Source: NIC37A-2 sp050289625 (GTDB taxonomy: Bacteria > Myxococcota_A > Polyangia > Polyangiales > Polyangiaceae). From it: a stretch of 22,700 bases of DNA. Shown piece by piece: positions 6,226-13,774 of this stretch (position 1 is its first letter; each line of letters starts with the position of its first letter). The translations under genes were made by a program, and so were the position numbers. The notes below the pieces were generated by a model. It had not been told where the DNA came from, searched no databases, and saw only the letters and a list, made by a program, of their open reading frames with translations. The DNA is taken from the NCBI GenBank assembly GCA_050289625.1, contig JBNKGC010000086.1, forward strand, positions 1 to 22,700, in the 5' to 3' direction.

Positions 6226-6297
6226 GCCCTGGTAGTTCAATGAATAGAATGTCCGGCTTCGAACCGGTCGATGGAGGTTTGAGTCCTCCCCGGGGCG
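6226..6297 (+). tRNA. tRNA-Arg (anticodon TCG), A19/U56 variant, CCA encoded
   Basis: The acceptor is GCCCTGG/CCGGGGC (one wobble), with U8 A9. The anticodon loop is CTTCGAA (anticodon 6259-6261) on four pairs plus a T/T mismatch. T stem GGAGG/CCTCC is perfect. The D loop AATGAATA lacks the GG pair, having G-A, and the T loop is TTTGAGT, with T where C56 should be. So the G19-C56 elbow pair appears replaced by A19-U56. Discriminator G is followed by genomic CCA (6298-6300). It is the last tRNA before the HNH gene. Confidence 0.91.
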
Positions 6298-6325
6298 CCA
6301 CTTCTCGAATCATCTCAACCAATAG

Positions 6326-6333
6326 AAAGGAGG
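6326..6333 (+). promoter_or_regulatory. Strong ribosome binding site of the HNH gene
   Basis: AAAGGAGG lies 5 nt before a GTG codon. It fixes the start of the HNH gene at 6339 although the open frame extends back through tRNA-Arg to 6180. Confidence 0.85.
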
Positions 6334-6338
6334 CCCTG

Positions 6339-6899
6339 GTGCGGAATTCACTGCTCCTGACGGCCTGGTACTTCCCCTTGAGGGTCGTTCCCTGGCAGGC
6401 CGCAATCAAGATGACCTACGAACAAACGGTGGATGTCATTGCTGAGTATTCAGAAACGGTATCTTCACCATCCATCACCTGGCATGTGCCCGCGGTCATT
6501 CGACTGAAGCACATGACCCCTTGGTTCAAGAAGGGCGTCAAGTACTCAAACCACAACGTGAAGGTCCGGGACGAGTTCCGCTGCCAGTATTGCGGAACTC
6601 ATCTTCCCGGCAAGGAGCTCACGATGGACCACGTGGTCCCTCGCAGTCACGGCGGACCTCGAACCTTCGAGAACATCGTCGCCGCCTGCAGGCCCTGCAA
6701 CAGTCGCAAAGGAAACCTAAGCTGTGATGAGGCTGGGATGTTTCCGCTCAAGCCGCCATTGCGGCCCAAGGCACTCCCGGTGGGGATCGTCGACACGCAC
6801 CGCTGGACCATTCCCGAGGAATGGCTTCCCTATCTCGAAATCGAAACCGCGCCATCCCCTCAGCGCCGATACGGCCGCGTGTACTTGGACATCGTGTAG
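6339..6899 (+). CDS. HNH endonuclease at the end of the tRNA array
   Basis: The 186-residue product belongs to a widespread bacterial HNH family. The N-terminal part has LLLTAWYFPLRVVPWQAAIK and the SPSITWHVPAVIRLK segment. The zinc/HNH core has C82-x2-C85 (CQYCG), D97-H98 (MDHVVPRSHGG), N112, and C117-x2-C120-N121 with RKG. The nuclease residues are therefore intact, and it should cut DNA (nicking or double-strand), though RNA cannot be excluded. The GTG start is set by AAAGGAGG 5 nt upstream. It follows tRNA-Arg by 38 nt in the same direction, so it may be on the array transcript. Its last 40 bp overlap the convergent ankyrin gene. The role in the system is unknown: mobility, array rearrangement or defence are possible. 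Confidence 0.9.
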   Translation: MRNSLLLTAWYFPLRVVPWQAAIKMTYEQTVDVIAEYSETVSSPSITWHVPAVIRLKHMTPWFKKGVKYSNHNVKVRDEFRCQYCGTHLPGKELTMDHVVPRSHGGPRTFENIVAACRPCNSRKGNLSCDEAGMFPLKPPLRPKALPVGIVDTHRWTIPEEWLPYLEIETAPSPQRRYGRVYLDIV

Positions 6900-8710
6900 G
6901 TGCGGGACCGCGAACTCTGGCCCGGGATGTTCACCGTGATCTTGATCCCCGAAAGGTAGGGTTCGATCTCGTAGCTATCGATGCCCCGGAAGTTCACGTA
7001 GCCGGTGTCGATGTACCAGTTCCAATCACTGACATCGAAAGCGACGAAGCGTAGCGAGTAATCGGCCCCATTGACGCTGCCGAACCCCGGGGCCACCTCA
7101 TCGGTCGCGATGGGGAAGTAGTACCGGGTCCCGAACCAGAACCACGGGCGGCCGGCAAGCTCGAAGGTGGGAGGCGTCAGATCGTAGCCGTTCTTGGTGA
7201 TGTGCTCGCCCAAGAGACGCACTTCGCTCCCGTCGTGGACGCCGAGGAGCACACCATCGTCGAGTGTCGGGTCGTCTTCACCGCGCCTGACGAGGTACTC
7301 CGTGTAGTGAACCACCGGGTTCCGCGTGAGACCGTAGGCGATCGCGTCGGCGGCCCCTGGTGCGTCGAGGTCCACGACGAGGTCGGGGTGAGTGAACAGC
7401 CACTCGACGAGTTCGTCGTCCGCCTGGCCGAGGAACGACGGGCTCGGTGCATTGTCGACCAGCGCGTACACCCAGACGGGCTCGCCTTCGGGACCCACCC
7501 CGTTGAGATCCGCCCCAAACTCCACGAGCCGCTTGAACACGCCTGGCCTGGAATGACGGATGGCCACCGTGAGAGGTGACATTCCATCGCTGTTCGCGTG
7601 ATTGGGATCGGCCCCCTCCTGAAGCATCTTGTAGACCGGACCGCCTCGGAAGCTCGAGATGGCAAACAGAAGGGCGGTGTTGCCGTTGGGGGTGACCGCG
7701 TTCACGTCGGCCCCGCTGTCGATGATGAGGTTGGCAATGGAGATGTCCGAACTGTCTCGAATCCGCTTCATCAGGACCGTCAAGCAGTCGCCGTTGCGGG
7801 CTTCTAGATCGGCTCCCGCGTCGATGAGCATCTGCACCTGCTCGAGCCGGGCCAAGGTCGACATGATCGGTGTGTAGCCAACGCGGTTCTGCACGTTGAT
7901 GGGAGCGCCGGCGTTCAACAAGAGTGGCCATTGCTCGGGATTCTGAAGCGCTTGGGAAAACGCCGCCGCGGGGTCGAAGCGGTCACGCGCCACGATCTGG
8001 CCGACCGTGTCGGCGTCCCCCATTTGCAGCGCGCTCAGGATGTCGGTCTCGTCCTGACGCGCGTCGGCGCACGCCGTCTCGACATCAGCGCAGCAGTCGC
8101 CGGCAGCGACGCAACCGGGATCGCATTGACAGGCCGGTGGCTCCTCGCCAAAGCAGGTGCGAGGAAACTCGTGACGGCACGACGCACGGCTCGCGCAGCT
8201 GTCTCCCAGCGAGCTCGCACAGGCTTGCTCGCTCCCGCAGTCGCCACTGGAGCAGGCGGTGGGCGCACCCCAGTCCCAGCAACCATCCGCTCCCTTCGTG
8301 CATTGATAGAGCTGGCCGACCTCGCATCGCGTGGTTGCCGCCGCGCAGGCGTCCTCACACGGCGCATCGCTCCCCTCGCCACCGAGTCCCGCCGAGCCGC
8401 CCAGAGCGCCTCCACTCCCCTCACCGCCGACCCCTGGCGCGCCCCCGTGAGCGCCACCACTTCCGGGAGCGCCTCCACCGGAATCGCTTCCACCGGAATC
8501 GGTTCCACCAGAATCGGTTCCACCGGAAGGAGCATCAGCTCCGCTGCCCTGAGCGCCCGCACCCGCACTGGCTCCCACGCCGGCGTCGCCACCCGAAGCT
8601 TCCTGACCCGCGCCTGGCCCGCTTCCTCCGGAGCCGGGGCCGCAAGCCATGAAACTCAGTCCCGCGCCAACGCAAGTGAAAGCTAGCCACCGCTGCATGT
8701 GCTCATGCAA
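6860..8710 (-). CDS. Ankyrin-repeat lipoprotein with somatomedin-B-like domain
   Basis: This 616-residue protein starts with a lipoprotein signal (lipobox SFMAC, Cys 23). A Gly/Ser/Ala-rich linker runs to about residue 115. A Cys-rich segment (118-214) ends in a somatomedin-B-like pattern with CQCDPGC and GDCCADVETAC. About five ankyrin repeats follow (about 222-430; LLLNAGAPINVQN, LIDAGADLEAR, IIDSGADVNAVTPNGNTAL, MLQEGADPNHANSDGMSPL, LVEFGADLNGV). The C-terminal 170 residues are unrecognised. It should be anchored in an outer or cell-surface membrane and bind a protein. A second ATG at 8698 is equally possible. Its 3' end overlaps the HNH gene by 40 bp tail to tail. Confidence 0.88.
   Translation of the reverse strand: MHEHMQRWLAFTCVGAGLSFMACGPGSGGSGPGAGQEASGGDAGVGASAGAGAQGSGADAPSGGTDSGGTDSGGSDSGGGAPGSGGAHGGAPGVGGEGSGGALGGSAGLGGEGSDAPCEDACAAATTRCEVGQLYQCTKGADGCWDWGAPTACSSGDCGSEQACASSLGDSCASRASCRHEFPRTCFGEEPPACQCDPGCVAAGDCCADVETACADARQDETDILSALQMGDADTVGQIVARDRFDPAAAFSQALQNPEQWPLLLNAGAPINVQNRVGYTPIMSTLARLEQVQMLIDAGADLEARNGDCLTVLMKRIRDSSDISIANLIIDSGADVNAVTPNGNTALLFAISSFRGGPVYKMLQEGADPNHANSDGMSPLTVAIRHSRPGVFKRLVEFGADLNGVGPEGEPVWVYALVDNAPSPSFLGQADDELVEWLFTHPDLVVDLDAPGAADAIAYGLTRNPVVHYTEYLVRRGEDDPTLDDGVLLGVHDGSEVRLLGEHITKNGYDLTPPTFELAGRPWFWFGTRYYFPIATDEVAPGFGSVNGADYSLRFVAFDVSDWNWYIDTGYVNFRGIDSYEIEPYLSGIKITVNIPGQSSRSRTYTMSKYTRPYRR
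8471..8530 (-). repeat. 15-bp tandem repeat in the lipoprotein linker
   Basis: Four units of about 15 bp (plus-strand type TCCACCGGAATCGGT) lie head to tail and encode repeated TDSGG/SDSGG. Such repeats vary in number by slippage and lengthen the flexible linker after the lipid anchor. Confidence 0.75.
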
Positions 8711-8870
8711 TCACAAGGGCCGGGGCATCGCGAGGGACCCGCGCAACCTCTGTCGGGGGCGGGAAAGGGCGCGCGCGAAGGTCAATCCTCTCATTTCTTG
8801 AGAAATATTCCGACCCGGCTCTCGAGCCACTTCAGTCAGGCTGTAGAAGTTGTCAGAATCGTCGTCGGGA

Positions 8871-9686
8871 ATGCTCGATTCGATCCACCAGCCCTTTCCC
8901 ATGCTGCCGGGGCGCGCGGCACAAGTGTGGCGGCATCAGCCCGCCTATCACCGACCCCGCCACTTCCACGCGGAGCCCGAAATCAACGTGGTGTTTCGCG
9001 GCTGGGCACGCATGGGTGTGGGAACGAGGGAGATCGTCATGGGGCCGGGCGATCTGATTTTTCTCAAGCCAGCCCAAGACCACGTGATGCTCCAGGCATC
9101 GCACGATCTCGAGCTTTTCGTCCTTGCGGCCACTCCGACGCTCACGGCGCGATTTGCAACCGGAGCGCTCCCCGTGGGGACCAGCAAACTCAGCCTGGGC
9201 GCCGACGAGCAAAGCATCCTCTTCGATGAACTCCTCCAGCTGGGAGACCTCAGCGACGCCCAGTGCCACGAGCGGAGCGTCGGACGCTTGTTCGAGTGGG
9301 CACTCCCCCGTCATCGCCCGGGTCACGCCGTCGCTAGGAAGGGGCTCGACCGACTCTTTCGAAATCCCGCACTTTCGGCCGCGGAGATTTCTCGCGCGAT
9401 TGGCAGTTCTCCAGCCGAGCTGAGTCGCCATTTTTCGACGGAGCTGGGAGTACGCTTCGTCGAGGCCAGAGCGCGCGTTCGACTGATGCGCTTCATCGCG
9501 TCGGTCGATTCCGGCGTATCGTTCACCGCCGCCGCCGTCGAGCATTTCGGGAGCTACGCCCAATGCCACCGCACATTTCGTGGTCACCTGGGATGTAGCC
9601 CCCGAGAGTACTTCAAGGGCGCACGCTCGAAGCTTGCCGACGCAAGATTCGACGAGCTCGCGGCTCACTGCCCCGAGTACTCGTAG
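8871..9686 (+). CDS. AraC-family transcriptional regulator
   Basis: The N-terminal half is a cupin-like sensor (RPRHFHAEPEINVVFRG, then MGPGDLIFLKPAQDHVM). The C-terminal 100 residues carry two helix-turn-helix motifs: LSAAEISRAIGSSPAELSRHF and VSFTAAAVEHFGSYAQCHRTF, with the family ending GCSPREYFKG. It should bind DNA and respond to an unknown small ligand. The ATG at 8871 is used; a TTG at 8850 would add seven residues, and neither has a clear Shine-Dalgarno. It is divergent from the ankyrin lipoprotein gene (160-nt spacer) and convergent with the GH16 gene, overlapping it by 22 bp, so its target may be either. Confidence 0.88.
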   Translation: MLDSIHQPFPMLPGRAAQVWRHQPAYHRPRHFHAEPEINVVFRGWARMGVGTREIVMGPGDLIFLKPAQDHVMLQASHDLELFVLAATPTLTARFATGALPVGTSKLSLGADEQSILFDELLQLGDLSDAQCHERSVGRLFEWALPRHRPGHAVARKGLDRLFRNPALSAAEISRAIGSSPAELSRHFSTELGVRFVEARARVRLMRFIASVDSGVSFTAAAVEHFGSYAQCHRTFRGHLGCSPREYFKGARSKLADARFDELAAHCPEYS

Positions 9687-10603
9687 AGCTCCACCCAGTC
9701 GTATTCGATCTTCGCACCGGTCGTGGTGCCGTCGACCGCACCGGCCCACACGGGCTCTCCGGAAGCCCAGATCGTCAAGAGTACATTTTGAGGTAGAGTC
9801 ATGAGTTCGATCCGGTCGTCCCAAACCCGCGCGGTGACACCATCGACGCGAAAAACCGCGCTCTCTGGCGTCCATTCGATCTCGTAGGTGTGAAAGTCCG
9901 CGCTCGCGTCGAAGCCGAGCGCTAAAATCTCGGGATCTTGAGTCGGAGAGACCGGGGTCGACGCCGCTGGTAGCTGCCCCGTGTACACCATGGCGTTGTA
10001 TTGAACTTCGCTCGGGTCCTTGCCGAGACACTCGATGTCGAGCTCGTTCCAGTTGTCGGCGGGCCAGGGCGTGTAGATGGTCACCAGCGCCGAAACGACC
10101 GCGGACCCCGAAGCCAGTCGGGCTCGCGCGCGCACCCTCCCATACGTGAGCGTGTCGACCGAGCGCACCTCCGCTCCGTAGAAGGACTTGGACTCGCCGC
10201 TATCCATGACCGGCGGATTGGCTTCCAGGAGCGTCGCCGTCAGCATTCCCTCGCCGACCGTCACGGACTGGCTCGAAAACTTCGCCAAGTTCCCAGGCCA
10301 GGAGTGAGTCATGATCTGCCAGCGACTCGTGTCGAGGGAGCCGCCATCGAAATCGTCTCGGAACAACAGGGTGAAGTCGCCTGCGCCGGCTCCTCCCGTC
10401 CCCGAGATCGTTCCGCCAACGCCGGACGACGCGCCACCCGATTCGGACACTCCACCTGACGAAGCCCCGTCTGACACGAGGGCGCCGCCCGAACCTGCCT
10501 TCTGACCGCCTCCACCCCCCGCAGAACTCGAACCGTTTGGAGACTCCGTCACGCAACCGGCAAGAACCAGCGCGACCGCCACTGCTACGTCGATGTGCTT
10601 CAC
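9665..10603 (-). CDS. Glycoside hydrolase family 16 lipoprotein (beta-glucanase-like)
   Basis: The 312-residue protein has a lipoprotein signal (ALVLAGC, Cys 17), a Ser/Gly-rich linker to about residue 75, and a GH16 domain beginning FRDDFDGGSLDTSRW. The catalytic motif ExDxE is present as E187-LDI-E191 (NWNELDIEC), with Glu nucleophile and acid/base. Other family marks are YGRVRARARL and HTYEIEWTPESAVFRVDG. It should hydrolyse beta-1,3 or mixed beta-glucans (or a galactan) at the cell surface, consistent with a predatory or polysaccharide-degrading lifestyle. The exact substrate cannot be read from sequence. Its 3' end overlaps the AraC gene. Confidence 0.92.
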   Translation of the reverse strand: MKHIDVAVAVALVLAGCVTESPNGSSSAGGGGGQKAGSGGALVSDGASSGGVSESGGASSGVGGTISGTGGAGAGDFTLLFRDDFDGGSLDTSRWQIMTHSWPGNLAKFSSQSVTVGEGMLTATLLEANPPVMDSGESKSFYGAEVRSVDTLTYGRVRARARLASGSAVVSALVTIYTPWPADNWNELDIECLGKDPSEVQYNAMVYTGQLPAASTPVSPTQDPEILALGFDASADFHTYEIEWTPESAVFRVDGVTARVWDDRIELMTLPQNVLLTIWASGEPVWAGAVDGTTTGAKIEYDWVELYEYSGQ

Positions 10604-10884
10604 ACTTTGGGGAATACGAATTCTCGGCTCTGCTCGCTTCTCAGAATTTGAGGATCACGCGACCGCTGGAGCCCACCGAGGGCGTCGCGTCGCGTGTCCG
10701 AAGCCGTCTGCTCGGTGCCAAGGCAACCTCCCGCTCCACTGGCGATACGCGCACGGCGCCGTCGGGTTCGTCATCGATGGCGGGTTCGCTGGCTTCACTC
10801 GAGCGAAAGCGGCAGGGCCCACGGCCCTCCGGCTCCCGCGCGACTCACGACCACGGGCCAAGCATCGTTCGCCAGCTCGAGTTC

Positions 10885-11859
10885 CTAAAGCGGTTGGCCC
10901 GGCTGAATCCTGCCGCTCGCGATGGCGGTCACGTAAGGCGGTTCCTTGCCCCGCATGAGAGCGCGCACGTCTGCCCGCATGCTCTTCGCGTGCGGGTAGC
11001 GATGGTTCTTGTCGAATGCGAGCGAGCGGTCGACGACCGCGCACAATTCGGCGGGGAGATCCGGAGCCACCGAGGTCAAGCTGGGAGGCGCCTGGGACGC
11101 GACGGTGATCAACAGTTGTGTGTCGGGTAGATCGCCATGAATCGTGCGACCGGACAGCAGCTCGAAGAGCGTTGCCCCGAGCCCGAACAGGTCGGTGCGC
11201 CCGTCGATCTGATCGATCGCTCCCATCGCCTGCTCGGGCGCCATGTAGTCGCAGGTCCCTAGCATCGTACCCGCCGTCGTCGCCGTTTTTTCCGGAAGCA
11301 CCGCGACACCGTCCGGCAGCGGATCGAGCACTCGGGCGATGCCGAAGTCCATCACTTTCAGTTGTCCATCCTCGCTCACATGGAGATTCTCGGGCTTGAG
11401 ATCGCGGTGGACGATGCCGTAGGTGTGCGCCGTCGCGAGCACGGAAAGCACTTGGTCGGCGACCGAAAGTGCCTCCCTCGGCGGGATGCGTCCCAAGCGA
11501 AGCTGTCTCTGTCGCAAGGTTTCTCCTTCGAGCAGGTCCATCACCACGTAGGCGGAGCCATCGTCGGTGAGACCGGCCTCACTGACCTGCGGGATCCCCT
11601 CGCAAAGCGGTGCCAAGACAGCCAGAGCGCGACCGATGGGACCCTCGCGCGAGAAACGCTTCCGAACCTCCGGCACTTGGCTGAGGTGCGGGTGCAAGAC
11701 TTTGAGCGCAGCGCGGTAGCCGTCCCCTCGCACCCCGACGAAGACGGCTGCCATCGCCCCTACCCCCAAGACTCTTTCGACTCGAAACTCGCCAATGGTT
11801 CTCCCGATGCGTTCCGCAGCAAACATCGCGAGCGCTTCCAAAGGATCCATCTCTTCCAT
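10885..11859 (-). CDS. Soluble Hanks-type Ser/Thr protein kinase
   Basis: The 324-residue kinase has a glycine-rich loop GVGAMAAV (32-39; the third Gly is replaced by Ala), ATP-binding K53 (AALKVLHPH), catalytic HRDLKPEN (151-158, D153), DFG (171-173) and APEQAM. All catalytic residues are present, so activity is likely despite the loop change. Unlike its upstream neighbour it has no transmembrane helix and ends shortly after the kinase fold. It begins 69 nt after the stop of the kinase gene at 11929-13182, on the same strand. The two share similar sequences throughout and probably arose by duplication and are cotranscribed. Confidence 0.93.
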   Translation of the reverse strand: MEEMDPLEALAMFAAERIGRTIGEFRVERVLGVGAMAAVFVGVRGDGYRAALKVLHPHLSQVPEVRKRFSREGPIGRALAVLAPLCEGIPQVSEAGLTDDGSAYVVMDLLEGETLRQRQLRLGRIPPREALSVADQVLSVLATAHTYGIVHRDLKPENLHVSEDGQLKVMDFGIARVLDPLPDGVAVLPEKTATTAGTMLGTCDYMAPEQAMGAIDQIDGRTDLFGLGATLFELLSGRTIHGDLPDTQLLITVASQAPPSLTSVAPDLPAELCAVVDRSLAFDKNHRYPHAKSMRADVRALMRGKEPPYVTAIASGRIQPGQPL

Positions 11860-11928
11860 GCGTTTCCTCGCGGCTCCTTCCCGGGCTGTGGCAAGCGCGC
11901 GCGGCCACGACCGGCAAGAACGACCCGA

Positions 11929-13182
11929 TCACTTCTTCCTGTGCTTCTTCTTGCGGTCTTTCTTGCTCTCGCGCCGGAGCTCCCGCTCGAGCTCTCGTTC
12001 CGCCTTGCGCTGGGCCGCGTCGGACTCCTGCTCGGCTCGACCCATTTCTTCTTCGTCAGGTACGGGTTCTGCGGACGACTCGCTCCCAGTGGGAACGAAC
12101 GCCCAGCCGAGCGCGGCCAGCGCGACTGCGCCGAGCGCGATCGGCACCCAACGCAGCTTCCGCCGCGGCTCGGGGAGCGCAGGGGCTTCGGCGCTCGCCA
12201 CCTGCCCCGGACGGGCACCGTCTGAGCTCGCGCTGCCCACTGCCGCGACGCTCGGAACCGTTGCGACCCGGTGCGCCTGCGTCGGGGCGTCGAGAACCTC
12301 CGCTCGGGCGGAGGCGAACGGAGGCCGCTCGCCGCGTTGAAGCGACTGCACGTCGGTCCTCATCGTGCGCGCGTCGGGGTAGCGGGCATCGCGATCGAAC
12401 GCCAGGGCCGTATCGATGACGCGAGCCACCGGTTCGGGGATGTGCGGAGCGACACTTGTGAGTGGCGGAGCGGGCTCCGTCGCCATAGCCACCAGCAGCG
12501 CCGGCGCACTCGGCGCTTCGTGCACGCGACGTCCCGTGAGGGCTCGGAAGGCGGTGGCGCCAAGAGCAAAGAGATCAGCGCGTCCGTCCACTTGGGACCG
12601 ACGCCCCATCGCTTGCTCTGGCGCCATATACGCGACGGTCCCGACTGCGACGCCCGTTTTCGTGCGCTGCCCGCCCGAGTCGTCATCCAGAATGCGCGCG
12701 ACCCCAAAGTCGAGCACCTTGACCATGTCGTCGCTCTGGACGAAGAGGTTATCGGGTTTCAGGTCACGATGAACGATGCCGATGTCGTGCGCCCTTGAGA
12801 GCACGTCGAGCACCTGATCGAGAACGTCGAGAACGTCGGGGAGCGCCATGCGGCCGCTGTCGGCGATGAGTTCTCGTAGGGACTGCCCTTCGAGCTTTTC
12901 CATCACGATGTACGTGAGGCCATCCTCGGCTACACCGTGGTCCAGCACGCGAACCACGCCAGCATGGTCGACTCGATTCGCGACGGCCCCCTCGCGCAAG
13001 AAGCGTTCGCGCGTATGGGAGTCTCGCCCGAATTCGGGATGGAGGACCTTGATCGCTACCTGCGACCCCTCGGCATCGCTCGCGGCGTACACCGCCCCCA
13101 TGCCTCCCTCGCCGAGCAGGCTCTCGAGGGTCCAACGCCCTAAGATGGTCTCACCGAAGCGTTGGAGGGCGAGCTCGTTCAT
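11929..13182 (-). CDS. Membrane-anchored Hanks-type Ser/Thr protein kinase
   Basis: This is a 417-residue product. The kinase domain (about 15-285) has glycine loop GEGGMG (24-29), K45, HRDLKPDN (138-145), DFG (158-160) and APEQAM (187-192). A Pro/Ala-rich linker, a single transmembrane helix (WVPIALGAVALAALGWAF, about 345-362) and an exported tail follow. The tail ends in a very basic, charged stretch (RRESKKDRKKKHRKK). The ATG at 13182 is preferred to the in-frame TTG at 13224, because the kinase homology begins right after it. It is first in a two-kinase operon. Confidence 0.93.
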   Translation of the reverse strand: MNELALQRFGETILGRWTLESLLGEGGMGAVYAASDAEGSQVAIKVLHPEFGRDSHTRERFLREGAVANRVDHAGVVRVLDHGVAEDGLTYIVMEKLEGQSLRELIADSGRMALPDVLDVLDQVLDVLSRAHDIGIVHRDLKPDNLFVQSDDMVKVLDFGVARILDDDSGGQRTKTGVAVGTVAYMAPEQAMGRRSQVDGRADLFALGATAFRALTGRRVHEAPSAPALLVAMATEPAPPLTSVAPHIPEPVARVIDTALAFDRDARYPDARTMRTDVQSLQRGERPPFASARAEVLDAPTQAHRVATVPSVAAVGSASSDGARPGQVASAEAPALPEPRRKLRWVPIALGAVALAALGWAFVPTGSESSAEPVPDEEEMGRAEQESDAAQRKAERELERELRRESKKDRKKKHRKK

Positions 13183-13224
13183 GACCCCAACAACGGAAGT
13201 ACCGAAGCGGGCGAAGGCCCGCAA

Positions 13225-13774
13225 AGCCTACATCCTACGACACCGAAGAAGCGCTGACGATTCGCTCGTCTACGACCACTCCTGCTCCTCGTGGGGGTCA
13301 TCGACCGGATCGTCCGGCTGTCAGATCTGCGCCTTTTCATCGCCCTCGCCGCCGCGTCCGACCTTCATCGCCGCAGTCGGGCGGAGCACCAACCGCGACA
13401 GGGCTGAGTTCATCGAGTTCTCGCGGGTCCGTGGGAGCAGACAACCAGAATTCTCAAAGGGACCACGGCCCGTCGCGGTCTCTTTCGAGCTCGAACTCTG
13501 CTGCCAGCAGCCGCAGTAGACCGACGCGGTCGGCTTCCGGGTTGTGGTGCTGGCGACGTAGACGATCACGCCCCACAGAGCCACGCGCCGGCCGCGCCAC
13601 ATCACTGTCGACGTCGAGTGCAGGGGGGACGGCACGGTGCACGAGCGCGTTTGGCGCGCTCGCGAAGATTCACCCGCGGCTCGAAAGCGCCGGGCTCCGC
13701 CGAGCCCGAGCGCCCGTACGAAGGCGATCCTGGTGCTACAGTTTCTCTAGGCCCAGACCGGAGGGAGGGACACC
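13225..13774. other. Intergenic region with no supported gene
   Basis: About 550 bp lie between the divergent kinase and GST genes. Short frames exist on both strands but none has family features. A 7-bp hairpin, CGGGCTC-CGCC-GAGCCCG, occurs at 13691-13708 without a T-tract. The region should hold promoters for both neighbours, but I see no convincing box. Confidence 0.5.

Noticed and set aside
5698..6240. Minus-strand 180-codon frame over the tRNA cluster
   Set aside because: It is antisense to six tRNAs; GC-rich DNA leaves such frames open by chance.
6180..6338. N-terminal extension of the HNH protein
   Set aside because: It would translate through tRNA-Arg; the GTG at 6339 has an excellent Shine-Dalgarno and fits the family.
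499..6899. Ro60 (rsr) gene or Y RNA as found in some rtc operons
   Set aside because: No TROVE/vWA protein is encoded in the island; the tRNA array is the only RNA partner seen.
5457..6899. Prophage remnant carrying tRNAs
   Set aside because: No integrase, structural or lysis genes and no att-like repeat; HNH alone is not enough.
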